Part shown: positions 7,695 through 15,252 of the stretch, piece after piece
Position numbering within the stretch: the first letter of the stretch is position 1
Layout: each line of letters begins with the position of its first letter
Assembly: GCA_045633505.1 (NCBI GenBank)
Contig: JAZQYK010000060.1
Coordinates: forward strand, 1-23,001
Source of the DNA: Fimenecus sp045633505
GTDB lineage: Bacteria > Bacillota > Clostridia > Oscillospirales > Acutalibacteraceae
Length of the DNA stretch: 23,001 nucleotides
Reading direction: 5' to 3'
The notes under the pieces: generated by a model
Databases searched by the model: none
Seen by the model: only the letters and a program-made list of their open reading frames with translations
What the model was told of the DNA's origin: nothing
Translations under genes and position numbers: made by a program

Positions 7695-10193
7695 TTACTT
7701 TTTAATTCCAAGTCTTTCACTTGCTTCTTCTCGCATTTTATATTTGAGAATTTTACCAGCTGCGTTCATCGGGAATGCCTTAACGAAATCAACATAACGA
7801 GGAACCTTATGTCTTGCCATATTAGCATTGATATATGCCTTCATCTCATCAGCGGTCATTTCTTCACCCTCTTTGAGAATGATACAAGCCATTATTTCTT
7901 CGCCGTATTGTTCATCAGGCACACCGATAACCTGAACGTCACTAACCTTTGGATGAGTATAAATAAATTCCTCGATTTCCTTTGGATAAATGTTCTCACC
8001 GCCGCGGATAATCATATCCTTAAGACGTCCTGTAATGTTATAGTTACCATCAGGTGCGCGACAAGCAAGGTCACCAGTATGAAGCCAACCGTCTTTATCA
8101 ATTGCCTCAGCAGTAGCCTTTGGCATTTTGTAATAGCCCTTCATAATGTTGTAGCCTCTTGCCACAAACTCGCCGTTTACACCGTCAGGACAATCCTCAC
8201 CTGTTTCAGGGTCAATGATTTTACATTCGACGTTTGCAAAGGCACTACCAACAGTCTCTGTTCTGACTTCCAACGAGTCATAATAACTACTCATTGTACA
8301 GCCCGGTGCTGCTTCTGTCTGTCCATAAACTGAAACGATTTCCTTCATATTCATAACTTCAGTTGCTCGTTTCATAAGGTCAGCAGGACAGTTAGCACCT
8401 GCCATAATACCTGTTCTGATATATGAAAAATCAGTTTTCTCGAAATCCTCGTGCTGCATCATAGCAATGAACATTGTGGGAACACCATTAAAGGTTGTAA
8501 TATGCTCATTGTGAACACAAGCAAGAGAAGATTTTGGTGAGAAATATGGCAACGGATACATTGTAGCACCGTGAGTCATTGACGCAGTCATTGAAAGCAC
8601 CATACCGAAGCAGTGGAACATTGGCACTTGAATCATCATTCTGTCAGCAGTTGACAAATCCATATGGTCGCCGATATATTTACCGTTATTTACAACGTTA
8701 TAATGTGTAAGCATTACGCCTTTAGGGAAACCCGTTGTACCTGACGTGTATTGCATATTACAAACGTCGTCCTTATCAACAGCCGCCGCCATTCTGTAAA
8801 CAGTTTCAACGGGTACCTGTGAAGCACGGGCAATTGCATCGTCCCAAGTCATACAGCCCTTCTGCTTAAAGCCGACGGTAATAACGTTGCGAAGGAAAGG
8901 CAAACGGCGGGAATGTAAAACGTCCCCTGCCTGCATTGACTCTAATTCAGGGCAAAGTTTTGAGATAATCTCACCATAGTGAGTATCCTTTGCACCCTCT
9001 GTTAAAATCAACGTATGAGTATCTGACTGACGAAGCAGATATTCGATTTCAGCGATTTTGTAAGCAGTATTAACCGTAACTAAAACCGCACCGATTTTAA
9101 CGGTTGCCCAGAAAGCAATATACCACTGCGGCACGTTTGACGCCCAAACGGCAACGTGATGACCTGCTTTCACACCCATTGCCACAAGTGAACGGGCAAA
9201 GGTGTCAACATCATCTCTGAACTCACTATATGTACGTGTATAATCAAGTGTTGTGTATTTAAATGCATATTGGTCAGGGAATTCTTCAACCATTCTGTCA
9301 AGCACGTCTGAGAACGTGCAATCAATCAAAAGGTCTTTTTTCCAAACGAATTTACCTGTATGTGCACGGTTATAATAAAGTGTTTTTTCATTTTTTGACG
9401 GGTCATTGAACTGACGCATAAAGTTGACATATTGAGAGAAAATAATCTCCATATCGTCAAGTTCTTCACACCAAGCAGGGTCCCAAACCAATGAAATGAA
9501 ACCGTCATAGTTTACTGAACGAAGGCTGAGCATCATTTCAGCAATTGGCAATTCGCCTTCACCTGCAAGGCAATATTCCACACCATTTTCAGTTTTTTGC
9601 GCATCACAAAAATGAACGTGACGGACGTAAGCCCCAAGATTTTTAATTACGTCCTCCGCTGACTCACCGCACTCAAAATATGCTGATGAAAGGTTCCAAA
9701 GAGCACCTAAATTGTCACAAGCAAAGCCGTCAAGCATATCACGAAGGACAGTCGTATTTGCAAAAAGTCCTGAAGTTTCAAGCAAAAGAGTAATGCCCTT
9801 TTCTTCTGCCATTGGAAGCATTTTTCTCAAGAATTCTTCTGTCTGCTTCAATGCGTTTTCCGTGTCGTCGGAAGCCTTTGCGCGAAGACGAATGTACGGA
9901 ATGTGCAGATTTTCTGCAATTTCAAGACATCTTTTAAGTTCTTCTTCAATCGCACCGTCTTTGTCTGCCAATTCGCTGATTGTGTCAAGGCAGGAAATCT
10001 TCAAATTCTTGTTATAAAGACGACGAAGTGTTGATGCGGCTGTATAATCGTGAAAAGCCCCATCCTTCGCTGTAAAAAGATTATTATAAATATTGTGAAG
10101 CTCGATACCTTCAAAATGAAGATACTCGGCTATCTCGCAAAATTCTTCAAAAGAGCTGTTATGCCAACCCTTTGTGGAAAAGGAGAGATTCAT
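7695..10193 (-). CDS. Fusion: sugar-isomerase-like TIM barrel + AMP-forming acyl-CoA ligase
   Basis: An 832-residue fusion in one uninterrupted frame. Residues 1-265 resemble the xylose-isomerase-like/AP-endonuclease-2 TIM barrel: LLLETSG with Glu139, HVHFCDA with His194 and Asp197, and GEGELPI with Glu212. Two usual metal positions look altered: LGALWNLSS where the family has a D..H motif, and SLVWDP where Glu is usual. Its metal-dependent chemistry is therefore doubtful. Residues 280-832 are a FadD-like acyl-CoA synthetase with YTSGTTGFPKG (482-492), VYGQTEAAP (622-630), LHTGD (704-708), GRLKDMIIRGGENIYP (722-737) and the adenylation lysine K814 in AAGKILKYK. All ligase core motifs are intact. 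AGGAGG lies just before the ATG, four bases after the preceding gene's stop. Being under a Leu T-box, it may activate a leucine-related acid such as isovalerate (inference). It could also be an unrelated aryl or fatty acid ligase. Confidence 0.9.
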   Translation of the reverse strand: MNLSFSTKGWHNSSFEEFCEIAEYLHFEGIELHNIYNNLFTAKDGAFHDYTAASTLRRLYNKNLKISCLDTISELADKDGAIEEELKRCLEIAENLHIPYIRLRAKASDDTENALKQTEEFLRKMLPMAEEKGITLLLETSGLFANTTVLRDMLDGFACDNLGALWNLSSAYFECGESAEDVIKNLGAYVRHVHFCDAQKTENGVEYCLAGEGELPIAEMMLSLRSVNYDGFISLVWDPAWCEELDDMEIIFSQYVNFMRQFNDPSKNEKTLYYNRAHTGKFVWKKDLLIDCTFSDVLDRMVEEFPDQYAFKYTTLDYTRTYSEFRDDVDTFARSLVAMGVKAGHHVAVWASNVPQWYIAFWATVKIGAVLVTVNTAYKIAEIEYLLRQSDTHTLILTEGAKDTHYGEIISKLCPELESMQAGDVLHSRRLPFLRNVITVGFKQKGCMTWDDAIARASQVPVETVYRMAAAVDKDDVCNMQYTSGTTGFPKGVMLTHYNVVNNGKYIGDHMDLSTADRMMIQVPMFHCFGMVLSMTASMTHGATMYPLPYFSPKSSLACVHNEHITTFNGVPTMFIAMMQHEDFEKTDFSYIRTGIMAGANCPADLMKRATEVMNMKEIVSVYGQTEAAPGCTMSSYYDSLEVRTETVGSAFANVECKIIDPETGEDCPDGVNGEFVARGYNIMKGYYKMPKATAEAIDKDGWLHTGDLACRAPDGNYNITGRLKDMIIRGGENIYPKEIEEFIYTHPKVSDVQVIGVPDEQYGEEIMACIILKEGEEMTADEMKAYINANMARHKVPRYVDFVKAFPMNAAGKILKYKMREEASERLGIKK

Positions 10194-10196
10194 CTT

Positions 10197-11576
10197 TTAT
10201 ACCTCCTCATAAACGATTTTGTTAACTGCATTAAGATAAGCGCGGATACTTGCGCCGATAATGTCAGTTGAAATGCCGTTACCTGAATAAAGCTTACCGC
10301 CTGCACGGAGCTTAACAAGGGCAGAACCCATTGCCTCTTTACCCTCTGTAACAGACTGAATCTGGAAATCGTCAAGTTCATAGTGATGACCGATAATTTT
10401 GTCAATCGCAAGGAATGCGGCATCAATCGGACCTGCACCAATGCACACATCCTGAATGTTTTTGCCGTCCTTCTCAAGTGTAATCTGAGCACTTGCAGAA
10501 ATGATATTACCGTTATTGATTACATAGCTTATAAGTTTATACGTTGACGGTACCTGCAAAGCGGCACTTGCAACGATTGCTTCAAGCTCTTTGAGACCAA
10601 CCTTTTTCTTTGCCGCAACACGAAGAAATTCTTCATAAACTTTGTTCTGGTCCTCGTCTGACAAATCATAGCCCAACTTCAAAGCGGCGGCAATAACGTC
10701 TGCCTGACTGTCCTTTTCGTCGAGACAAACCGTTTCGTTGGCGGTACTTGCAACGGTTACCGTTGCTCGTTCTGTATCAGCAGTATTGCTAATCCAACGG
10801 ATTTGCTTTGCAATTCTGAAAAGTTCGGTATTGTTAAGATTTGTCTTAACGCCGTATTTTTCGCCGCAGTTTTTAACCATTGTTGCAAAAGTATCCAATG
10901 AAACGTGGCTACCGTCAATAGCTGTTTTTACAAATGAAGCGCCTTTTCTTACTGAAAGAATTGCCTGAGCAGTTGCAAGACCGTTTTTGTTGTCACAGCC
11001 AACGCCAACGGGTACGTTCACCCAAGAGCCAATTTCTGCAATAAAATCTGCAAAATCGTCAGGCATTGTTTCGGCGGCGCTGTCGCAAACCGAAACCGCA
11101 GTTGCACCGTTTTCAACGGCAATTTCCAAAATGTTTTTAAGGAAATCCTTATCAGTTCTTGTTGCATCAAGCGCACAAAATTCAACACAAGCGCATTTTT
11201 CCTTCGCCATTTTTACCGTTTTGCCAACCCATTCAAGCATTTTTGCAGGTTTTTTGTGGCAGGTATATTCCATTCCCACAGGGGAAACGGGCAATTCAAT
11301 GCGGATGCAAGGATGCTCTGCATTACTTAACGCCGATGCTGCCTGTTCAATGCTTTCTTCTGTAAGTCCCGCCGCAACTGACAGTACACCCTTTTTCACG
11401 AATGATGAAACTGTGCGGACGAATAAAATATCCGTTCTTGCATTCAGGATAGCAGGTAGCTCGATAACATCAACACTTAGCTTTTCTAACTGACGGGCAA
11501 TTTCAATTTTTTCTTTGAAAGAAAATGAGTTCTGCTCACGACAAAGAGTTGCATCAGCAATTTTGATAGTTTTCAT
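10197..11576 (-). CDS. 2-isopropylmalate synthase homologue with altered active site
   Basis: 459 residues with the two-part layout of LeuA: a TIM-barrel acyltransferase domain (1-280) and the C-terminal LeuA regulatory/dimerisation domain (about 335-459). The second part is well conserved (GAGPIDAAFLAIDKI, SVTEGKEAMGSALVKL, STDIIGASIRAYLNA) and in LeuA binds leucine. The catalytic half deviates. The usual DTTLRDGEQ reads DATLCREQ (8-15), one residue shorter. The metal-binding HxHND reads GCDNK (193-197), losing both histidines. GERAG is replaced by DGSHVS (221-226). A normal synthase reaction is therefore doubtful; a different substrate, changed metal centre, or leucine-sensing partner are possibilities. 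It is the first gene after the Leu T-box, with AAAGGATG before the ATG. It is not an ordinary leuA, so I give no symbol. Confidence 0.85.
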   Translation of the reverse strand: MKTIKIADATLCREQNSFSFKEKIEIARQLEKLSVDVIELPAILNARTDILFVRTVSSFVKKGVLSVAAGLTEESIEQAASALSNAEHPCIRIELPVSPVGMEYTCHKKPAKMLEWVGKTVKMAKEKCACVEFCALDATRTDKDFLKNILEIAVENGATAVSVCDSAAETMPDDFADFIAEIGSWVNVPVGVGCDNKNGLATAQAILSVRKGASFVKTAIDGSHVSLDTFATMVKNCGEKYGVKTNLNNTELFRIAKQIRWISNTADTERATVTVASTANETVCLDEKDSQADVIAAALKLGYDLSDEDQNKVYEEFLRVAAKKKVGLKELEAIVASAALQVPSTYKLISYVINNGNIISASAQITLEKDGKNIQDVCIGAGPIDAAFLAIDKIIGHHYELDDFQIQSVTEGKEAMGSALVKLRAGGKLYSGNGISTDIIGASIRAYLNAVNKIVYEEV

Positions 11577-11633
11577 ACGAGTAACATCCTTTCTTGATAT
11601 GAGAAAAAGTAAATTTTACTTTATATTTTCAAT

Positions 11634-11929
11634 AAAAAAGTCCCTGAAACAGCATTAACTGCTTCAGGGACGAAAAAATTTCCGTGGTACCACCCTGTTT
11701 ACCGACTGTTCACACAAATCGGTCAACTCAACAAGTTCTAACAAACTTTCTGCCATGATAACGGGGCAAACCGTAACTGCCTACACAATTTTTTCAAAAC
11801 CTTCAACAGTTCTGCTACGGAATGAGACTTCTTTTTCTTTTCATACTGTCTTGCACCACACGACAGCTCTCTGAAATGAAGGGCGGAAAAAGAATAGTTC
11901 CCTCAACGCATTTAAAAATATAAAGATTG
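11634..11929 (-). promoter_or_regulatory. T-box riboswitch, probable Leu (CUC) specifier
   Basis: The minus-strand leader has GAGAG and GGUG elements in Stem I, the T-box GGGTGGTACCACGG (11695-11682) containing the UGGU that pairs with tRNA ACCA, and a terminator GTCCCTGAA...TTCAGGGAC with a T-run (11671-11634). Lower Stem I pairs GGAA with UUCC and UUCUUUUUC with GAAAAAGAA. The 3' side of the loop between them is GUCUCA. By the usual rule (triplet before the closing purine) the specifier is CUC at 11826-11824, leucine. T-box identity is certain; the specifier is by hand folding. Confidence 0.93.
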
Positions 11930-11935
11930 CTTAAC

Positions 11936-11964
11936 AGTTTATCACGGCTTTAATTATTTGTCAA
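11936..11964 (-). promoter_or_regulatory. Sigma-A promoter of the Leu T-box operon
   Basis: Minus strand TTGACA, 17 bases, TAAACT, just beyond the end of the gamma-subunit gene. It makes the Leu unit a separate transcription unit from the upstream oxidoreductase operon. Confidence 0.75.
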
Positions 11965-11974
11965 GAATTTTTCA

Positions 11975-12508
11975 TTAAAATTCTGCACCTAATTGTAACG
12001 CTTTAAGGTTAACGTCAAGCATTTCAGCACGTTTTGGTGGAATAACCTTTGCAAGTGTTGAATTCAACGCATCTGCATCAAATTCACCTAAAACAGCAAG
12101 AAGTTTACCCATCAAAATCATATTTGCAAGTGTTGGAAATCCGTTTTCACTTGCAAGACGAGTTGCAGGTACATAATATACAGTAACATCATCACGTTCT
12201 ACTTTTCTTTCGATAAGTGTTGAGTCTGCTAAAATAATGCCACCTGAAACAACGCTTTTTTCAAATTTATCAAGAGATGGAAGGTTCATTGCAACTAAAA
12301 TATCAGGATTTGAAATGATTGGTGAGCCAACTGCCTCGTCACTGATAATAACACTACAACTTGCAGTACCACCACGCATTTCAGGACCGTAAGAAGGCAA
12401 CCAGCTAACCTGCTTACCATCTGTAAGTCCTTTATATGCAAGGAATTTACCTGCGAAAAGGATACCCTGACCACCAAAACCTGAAAGCAACATCTGTTTT
12501 GTACTCAT
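11975..12508 (-). CDS. 2-oxoacid:ferredoxin oxidoreductase, gamma subunit
   Basis: A 177-residue gamma subunit (KorC/VorC type) of a CoA-acylating 2-oxoacid:ferredoxin oxidoreductase. The family signature SGFGGQGILFAGK (9-21) opens the protein, followed by WLPSYGPEMRGGTASC, conserved in gamma domains of this enzyme class. The ATG overlaps the beta-subunit stop by one base, with GGGGAGG inside the end of that gene, so it is translationally coupled. It is the last gene of the Val T-box operon. No intrinsic terminator is evident before the next promoter, so some read-through into the Leu T-box leader is possible. Confidence 0.95.
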   Translation of the reverse strand: MSTKQMLLSGFGGQGILFAGKFLAYKGLTDGKQVSWLPSYGPEMRGGTASCSVIISDEAVGSPIISNPDILVAMNLPSLDKFEKSVVSGGIILADSTLIERKVERDDVTVYYVPATRLASENGFPTLANMILMGKLLAVLGEFDADALNSTLAKVIPPKRAEMLDVNLKALQLGAEF

Positions 12509-13260
12509 TATTTATCCTCCCCTGCACTTCTGTCTTTATAAACACCCAACGGATAATATGGAAGCATTTTTTCATCAATCCACTTAAGTGCCTGTTGTGG
12601 TGTAAGACCCCAGTTTGTAGGACAAGATGAAACAACCTCAACTAATGAGAAGCCCTTGCCGTCCAACTGATTCTGGAACGCCTTTTTAATTGCCTTTTTA
12701 GCATTACGAACTGCTTTAACGCTGTTTACGGTAACTCTTTCAAGATATTCAGGGCCTTCAAGCTGTGAAAGCATTTCACAAACTCTGATAGGATAACCGC
12801 AATGGTTAACGTCACGTCCATAAGGTGAAGTCTGAGTAATCTGACCAGGCAATGATGTTGGAGCCATCTGACCGCCCGTCATACCATAAATTGCATTGTT
12901 AACGAAAATAACCGTAATATTTTCGTTTCTTGCCGCTGAATGAACAGTTTCTGCCATACCGATTGATGCCAAGTCACCGTCACCCTGATAAGTGAAAACC
13001 ACGTGATTTTCAGGGTCAGCTCTCTTAACGCCCGTAGCAACTGCAGGAGCACGGCCGTGCGCCGCTTCAATCATATCACAGTTAAAATAGTTATAAGCCA
13101 TAACAGAGCAACCAACAGGTGCAACACCGATTGTTCTGCCTTCAATGCCCAACTCGTCAATAACCTCAGCTACAAGACGGTGGATAATACCGTGAGTACA
13201 GCCAGGGCAATAGTGCATTGACATTTCATTTAATGCATGTGGTTTATCGAATACAACCAT
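12508..13260 (-). CDS. 2-oxoacid:ferredoxin oxidoreductase, beta (TPP) subunit
   Basis: A 250-residue thiamine-diphosphate-binding beta subunit. Evidence: MHYCPGCTHG (15-24), which opens Kor/Vor beta subunits; the TPP/Mg motif GDGDLASIG (93-101) closed by NNAIYGMTGGQ (121-131); and VVEVVSSCPTNWG near the C-terminus. With the alpha subunit it interconverts a 2-oxo acid, CoA and oxidised ferredoxin with acyl-CoA, CO2 and reduced ferredoxin. Overlaps both neighbours by one base (TAATG junctions), showing tight coupling. The subunit split fits VOR/KGOR enzymes, not the large fused pyruvate:ferredoxin oxidoreductase. Sequence alone does not fix the substrate; the Val T-box favours 2-oxoisovalerate. 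Confidence 0.96.
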   Translation of the reverse strand: MVVFDKPHALNEMSMHYCPGCTHGIIHRLVAEVIDELGIEGRTIGVAPVGCSVMAYNYFNCDMIEAAHGRAPAVATGVKRADPENHVVFTYQGDGDLASIGMAETVHSAARNENITVIFVNNAIYGMTGGQMAPTSLPGQITQTSPYGRDVNHCGYPIRVCEMLSQLEGPEYLERVTVNSVKAVRNAKKAIKKAFQNQLDGKGFSLVEVVSSCPTNWGLTPQQALKWIDEKMLPYYPLGVYKDRSAGEDK

Positions 13261-14327
13261 TATTTTGCACCTCCGTTTTCTGCTACTGCTTTGATTGCTT
13301 CCAATACCTGTTCAGGAGAAACAATCATACCGCCGACACGGTTGCAAAGTGTTACAGGCACTTTACATTCCGTTGCCAACTTAACGTCTTCAATCATCTG
13401 TCCCATTGAAAGCTCAACGGAAATGATTGCCTTAACCTTATCAGCCGCCTTTTTAAACGGCGCTGTTGGGAATGGCCATAATGTAATTGGTCTAATCATA
13501 CCAACCTTGATGCCCTGTTTTCTTGCTTCGTTAACTGCATTTTTTGCAACACGTGAAGCAATACCGAATGCCGCAATTGCATATTCCGCATCATCCATAA
13601 GATATTCTTCATACATTGCTTCGTTTTCTTTGATATAGTTATATCTTTCATAACGTTTAAAGTTGAGCTTTTCAAGCTCTTCAGGGTCAAGAGACAAAGA
13701 GTTGACAATATTGTGCTTTCTCTCAAGTTTTGTGCCAACCGTTGCCCAAGGTTTTTCAGGAGCAGGTTTTACGTCAAATTCAAGAGAAACAGGTTCCATC
13801 ATCTGTCCCATTGTACCGTCAGCCAAAATCATTGAAGTCATTCTGTAAGTATCAGCAAGTTCAAAGCCCTTAACCGTAAGTTCAGCCATTTCCTGAACTG
13901 AAGCAGGAGCTAAAACTATCATATGATAGTCACCGTGACCGCTGCCACGAGTTGCCTGGAAATAGTCTGCCTGGCTTGGCTGAATACCGCCAAGACCCGG
14001 ACCGCCACGCTGAACGTTAACAACGAGTGCAGGTAAATCAGAACCTGCCATATATGAAAGTCCTTCACTTTTAAGTGAAATTCCCGGACTTGATGATGAC
14101 GTCATAACACGGCGACCTGCCGCCGCAACGCCATAAACCATATTGATAGCCGCGATTTCACTTTCAGCCTGAAGGAATACGCCGTCGATTTTTGGCATTT
14201 TTTTAGCCATATAAGCCGCGATTTCTGTTTGCGGTGTAATTGGATAACCGAAGTAATGACGACAACCTGCAATAATTGCGGCCTCAGCAATCGCTTCGTT
14301 ACCTTTCATCAAAACTTTATCTGCCAT
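13260..14327 (-). CDS. vorB: 2-oxoacid:ferredoxin oxidoreductase, alpha subunit (VorB-like)
   Basis: A 355-residue alpha subunit combining the pyrimidine-binding domain and transketolase C-terminal-like domain. Typical blocks: LMKGNEAIAEAAIIAGC, YFGYPITPQTE, QAESEIAAINMVYGVAAAG, TSSSSPGISLKSEG and RGGPGLGGIQPSQADYFQA. This form is commonly annotated as 3-methyl-2-oxobutanoate dehydrogenase (ferredoxin) VorB; I recognise it on that basis. The start is the ATG at 14327, which has AGAGGTGAG properly spaced. An in-frame GTG at 14336 overlaps the ferredoxin stop and has no better ribosome site. Lies between the ferredoxin and beta genes of the Val T-box operon. The enzyme class is reversible with low-potential ferredoxin, so it can work as a reductive carboxylase. 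Confidence 0.95.
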   Translation of the reverse strand: MADKVLMKGNEAIAEAAIIAGCRHYFGYPITPQTEIAAYMAKKMPKIDGVFLQAESEIAAINMVYGVAAAGRRVMTSSSSPGISLKSEGLSYMAGSDLPALVVNVQRGGPGLGGIQPSQADYFQATRGSGHGDYHMIVLAPASVQEMAELTVKGFELADTYRMTSMILADGTMGQMMEPVSLEFDVKPAPEKPWATVGTKLERKHNIVNSLSLDPEELEKLNFKRYERYNYIKENEAMYEEYLMDDAEYAIAAFGIASRVAKNAVNEARKQGIKVGMIRPITLWPFPTAPFKKAADKVKAIISVELSMGQMIEDVKLATECKVPVTLCNRVGGMIVSPEQVLEAIKAVAENGGAK

Positions 14328-14332
14328 TCTTC

Positions 14333-14539
14333 TCACCTCTCTACCTTAATTACACAGTCAGGACACATAATTGCACAAGATGCACAACCGATACAGGCAG
14401 CTTCGTCAGTAAGCTCTGCTGGGTGATGTCCCTTTTTGTTAATCTTATCCGGTGATAATTGCAAAATGCCTTTTGGACAAGCGTCAATACAAAGTCCACA
14501 GCCTTTACAGTTATCTGTTTTAAAGGTCAATTTAGCCAT
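14333..14539 (-). CDS. 2[4Fe-4S] ferredoxin, delta subunit of the oxidoreductase
   Basis: A 68-residue ferredoxin with two complete CxxCxxCxxxC clusters: Cys11, 14, 17, 21 and Cys49, 52, 55, 59, the last of each followed by Pro. The start is set at 14539 because AAGGAG lies eight bases upstream of that ATG; a longer in-frame start would place this site inside the gene. Delta subunits of Vor/Kor enzymes carry electrons between the TPP subunits and free ferredoxin. It is first of the four oxidoreductase genes and six bases or fewer from the alpha subunit. Confidence 0.95.
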   Translation of the reverse strand: MAKLTFKTDNCKGCGLCIDACPKGILQLSPDKINKKGHHPAELTDEAACIGCASCAIMCPDCVIKVER

Positions 14540-14577
14540 TTTTATCGCTCCTTCTTTTATCACAAGCCCCGAAGGGT

Positions 14578-15252
14578 TTAGAGAATTTTATTTTGTAACG
14601 TCAACGCCAATGGCGATGGCACTTTATCTGACAATTCATCATAAAGCTCTGCTTTGAATGCGGTTATAAAAATCGGAAGTCCCGTTGCCTTTGCCACGTT
14701 TTCAGCATATTCCAATGAGTTTAAAACGTCCTCTGCCGTTGTTTCTTCACCAAGGTTTGAGTTATTGACAAGCCCCGTAAATTTAATTCCGCAGGCAAAT
14801 TCAATTTCATTCATAACCTCAAGCGTATCTTCAACGGTACGGGTAAGCGGTCGGCAATTATTTATTACCATAAGCATTTCATAGTCATTTTCTTCTTTGA
14901 TTTTAGGGGCAAGTCTGCCAAGTGCCAAAGCGCCTCGGTCGTCGCCACCCACGTCAATGAGAACTTTGTGAGAAGTATCGTCAGTAATCGAATACATTTC
15001 TTGCGGCAGGGCGGGAATATCCACATTACTGTTTGCAAATTCCGAGCAAATAAGCTTTATCCCTGCTTTTTCAAAATCATTACTGCTGTCTTTTGTACGG
15101 AAATATGGATTAACAATATCCAAATCAGCAACCGTAACCTTATCATACTGCTTTTTAAGCTCCAACGCAAGATTAACGGTGACGTTTGTTTTGCCGCTTC
15201 CGTAATGTCCGCACAATAGAATTATTCTTTTATCAATTTTCATATTATTCAT
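14578..15252 (-). CDS. P-loop ATPase (CobQ/MinD/ParA-like) of unknown role
   Basis: 224 residues with a Walker A motif LCGHYGSGKT (13-22) followed by NVTVNLALELKK, and a DLDIVNPYFRT segment matching the deviant-Walker/switch region of SIMIBI NTPases. VLIDVGGDDRGALALG resembles their DxGG switch II, and MVINNCRPLTRT the nucleotide-binding strand. It is soluble, with no cysteine pair typical of Mrp/NBP35 iron-sulfur carriers. The ATG overlaps the ligase stop (TAATG), and the ferredoxin gene follows after 38 bases. Position between ligase and oxidoreductase genes suggests a maturation, activation or coupling role for the oxidoreductase; that is inference. Confidence 0.85.
   Translation of the reverse strand: MNNMKIDKRIILLCGHYGSGKTNVTVNLALELKKQYDKVTVADLDIVNPYFRTKDSSNDFEKAGIKLICSEFANSNVDIPALPQEMYSITDDTSHKVLIDVGGDDRGALALGRLAPKIKEENDYEMLMVINNCRPLTRTVEDTLEVMNEIEFACGIKFTGLVNNSNLGEETTAEDVLNSLEYAENVAKATGLPIFITAFKAELYDELSDKVPSPLALTLQNKIL

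Noticed and set aside
7683..8333. 216-codon open frame on the plus strand
   Set aside because: It lies entirely opposite the ligase fusion gene, has no ribosome site or recognisable domain, and its composition mirrors antisense of the real gene.
10987..11493. 168-codon open frame on the plus strand
   Set aside because: Antisense shadow of the LeuA homologue; no start signal, no family resemblance.
11975..14539. Pyruvate:ferredoxin or 2-oxoglutarate:ferredoxin oxidoreductase as the primary call
   Set aside because: PFOR is normally one large fused chain in this group. A KGOR cannot be excluded from sequence, but the VorB-like alpha subunit and Val T-box context favour a branched 2-oxo acid.
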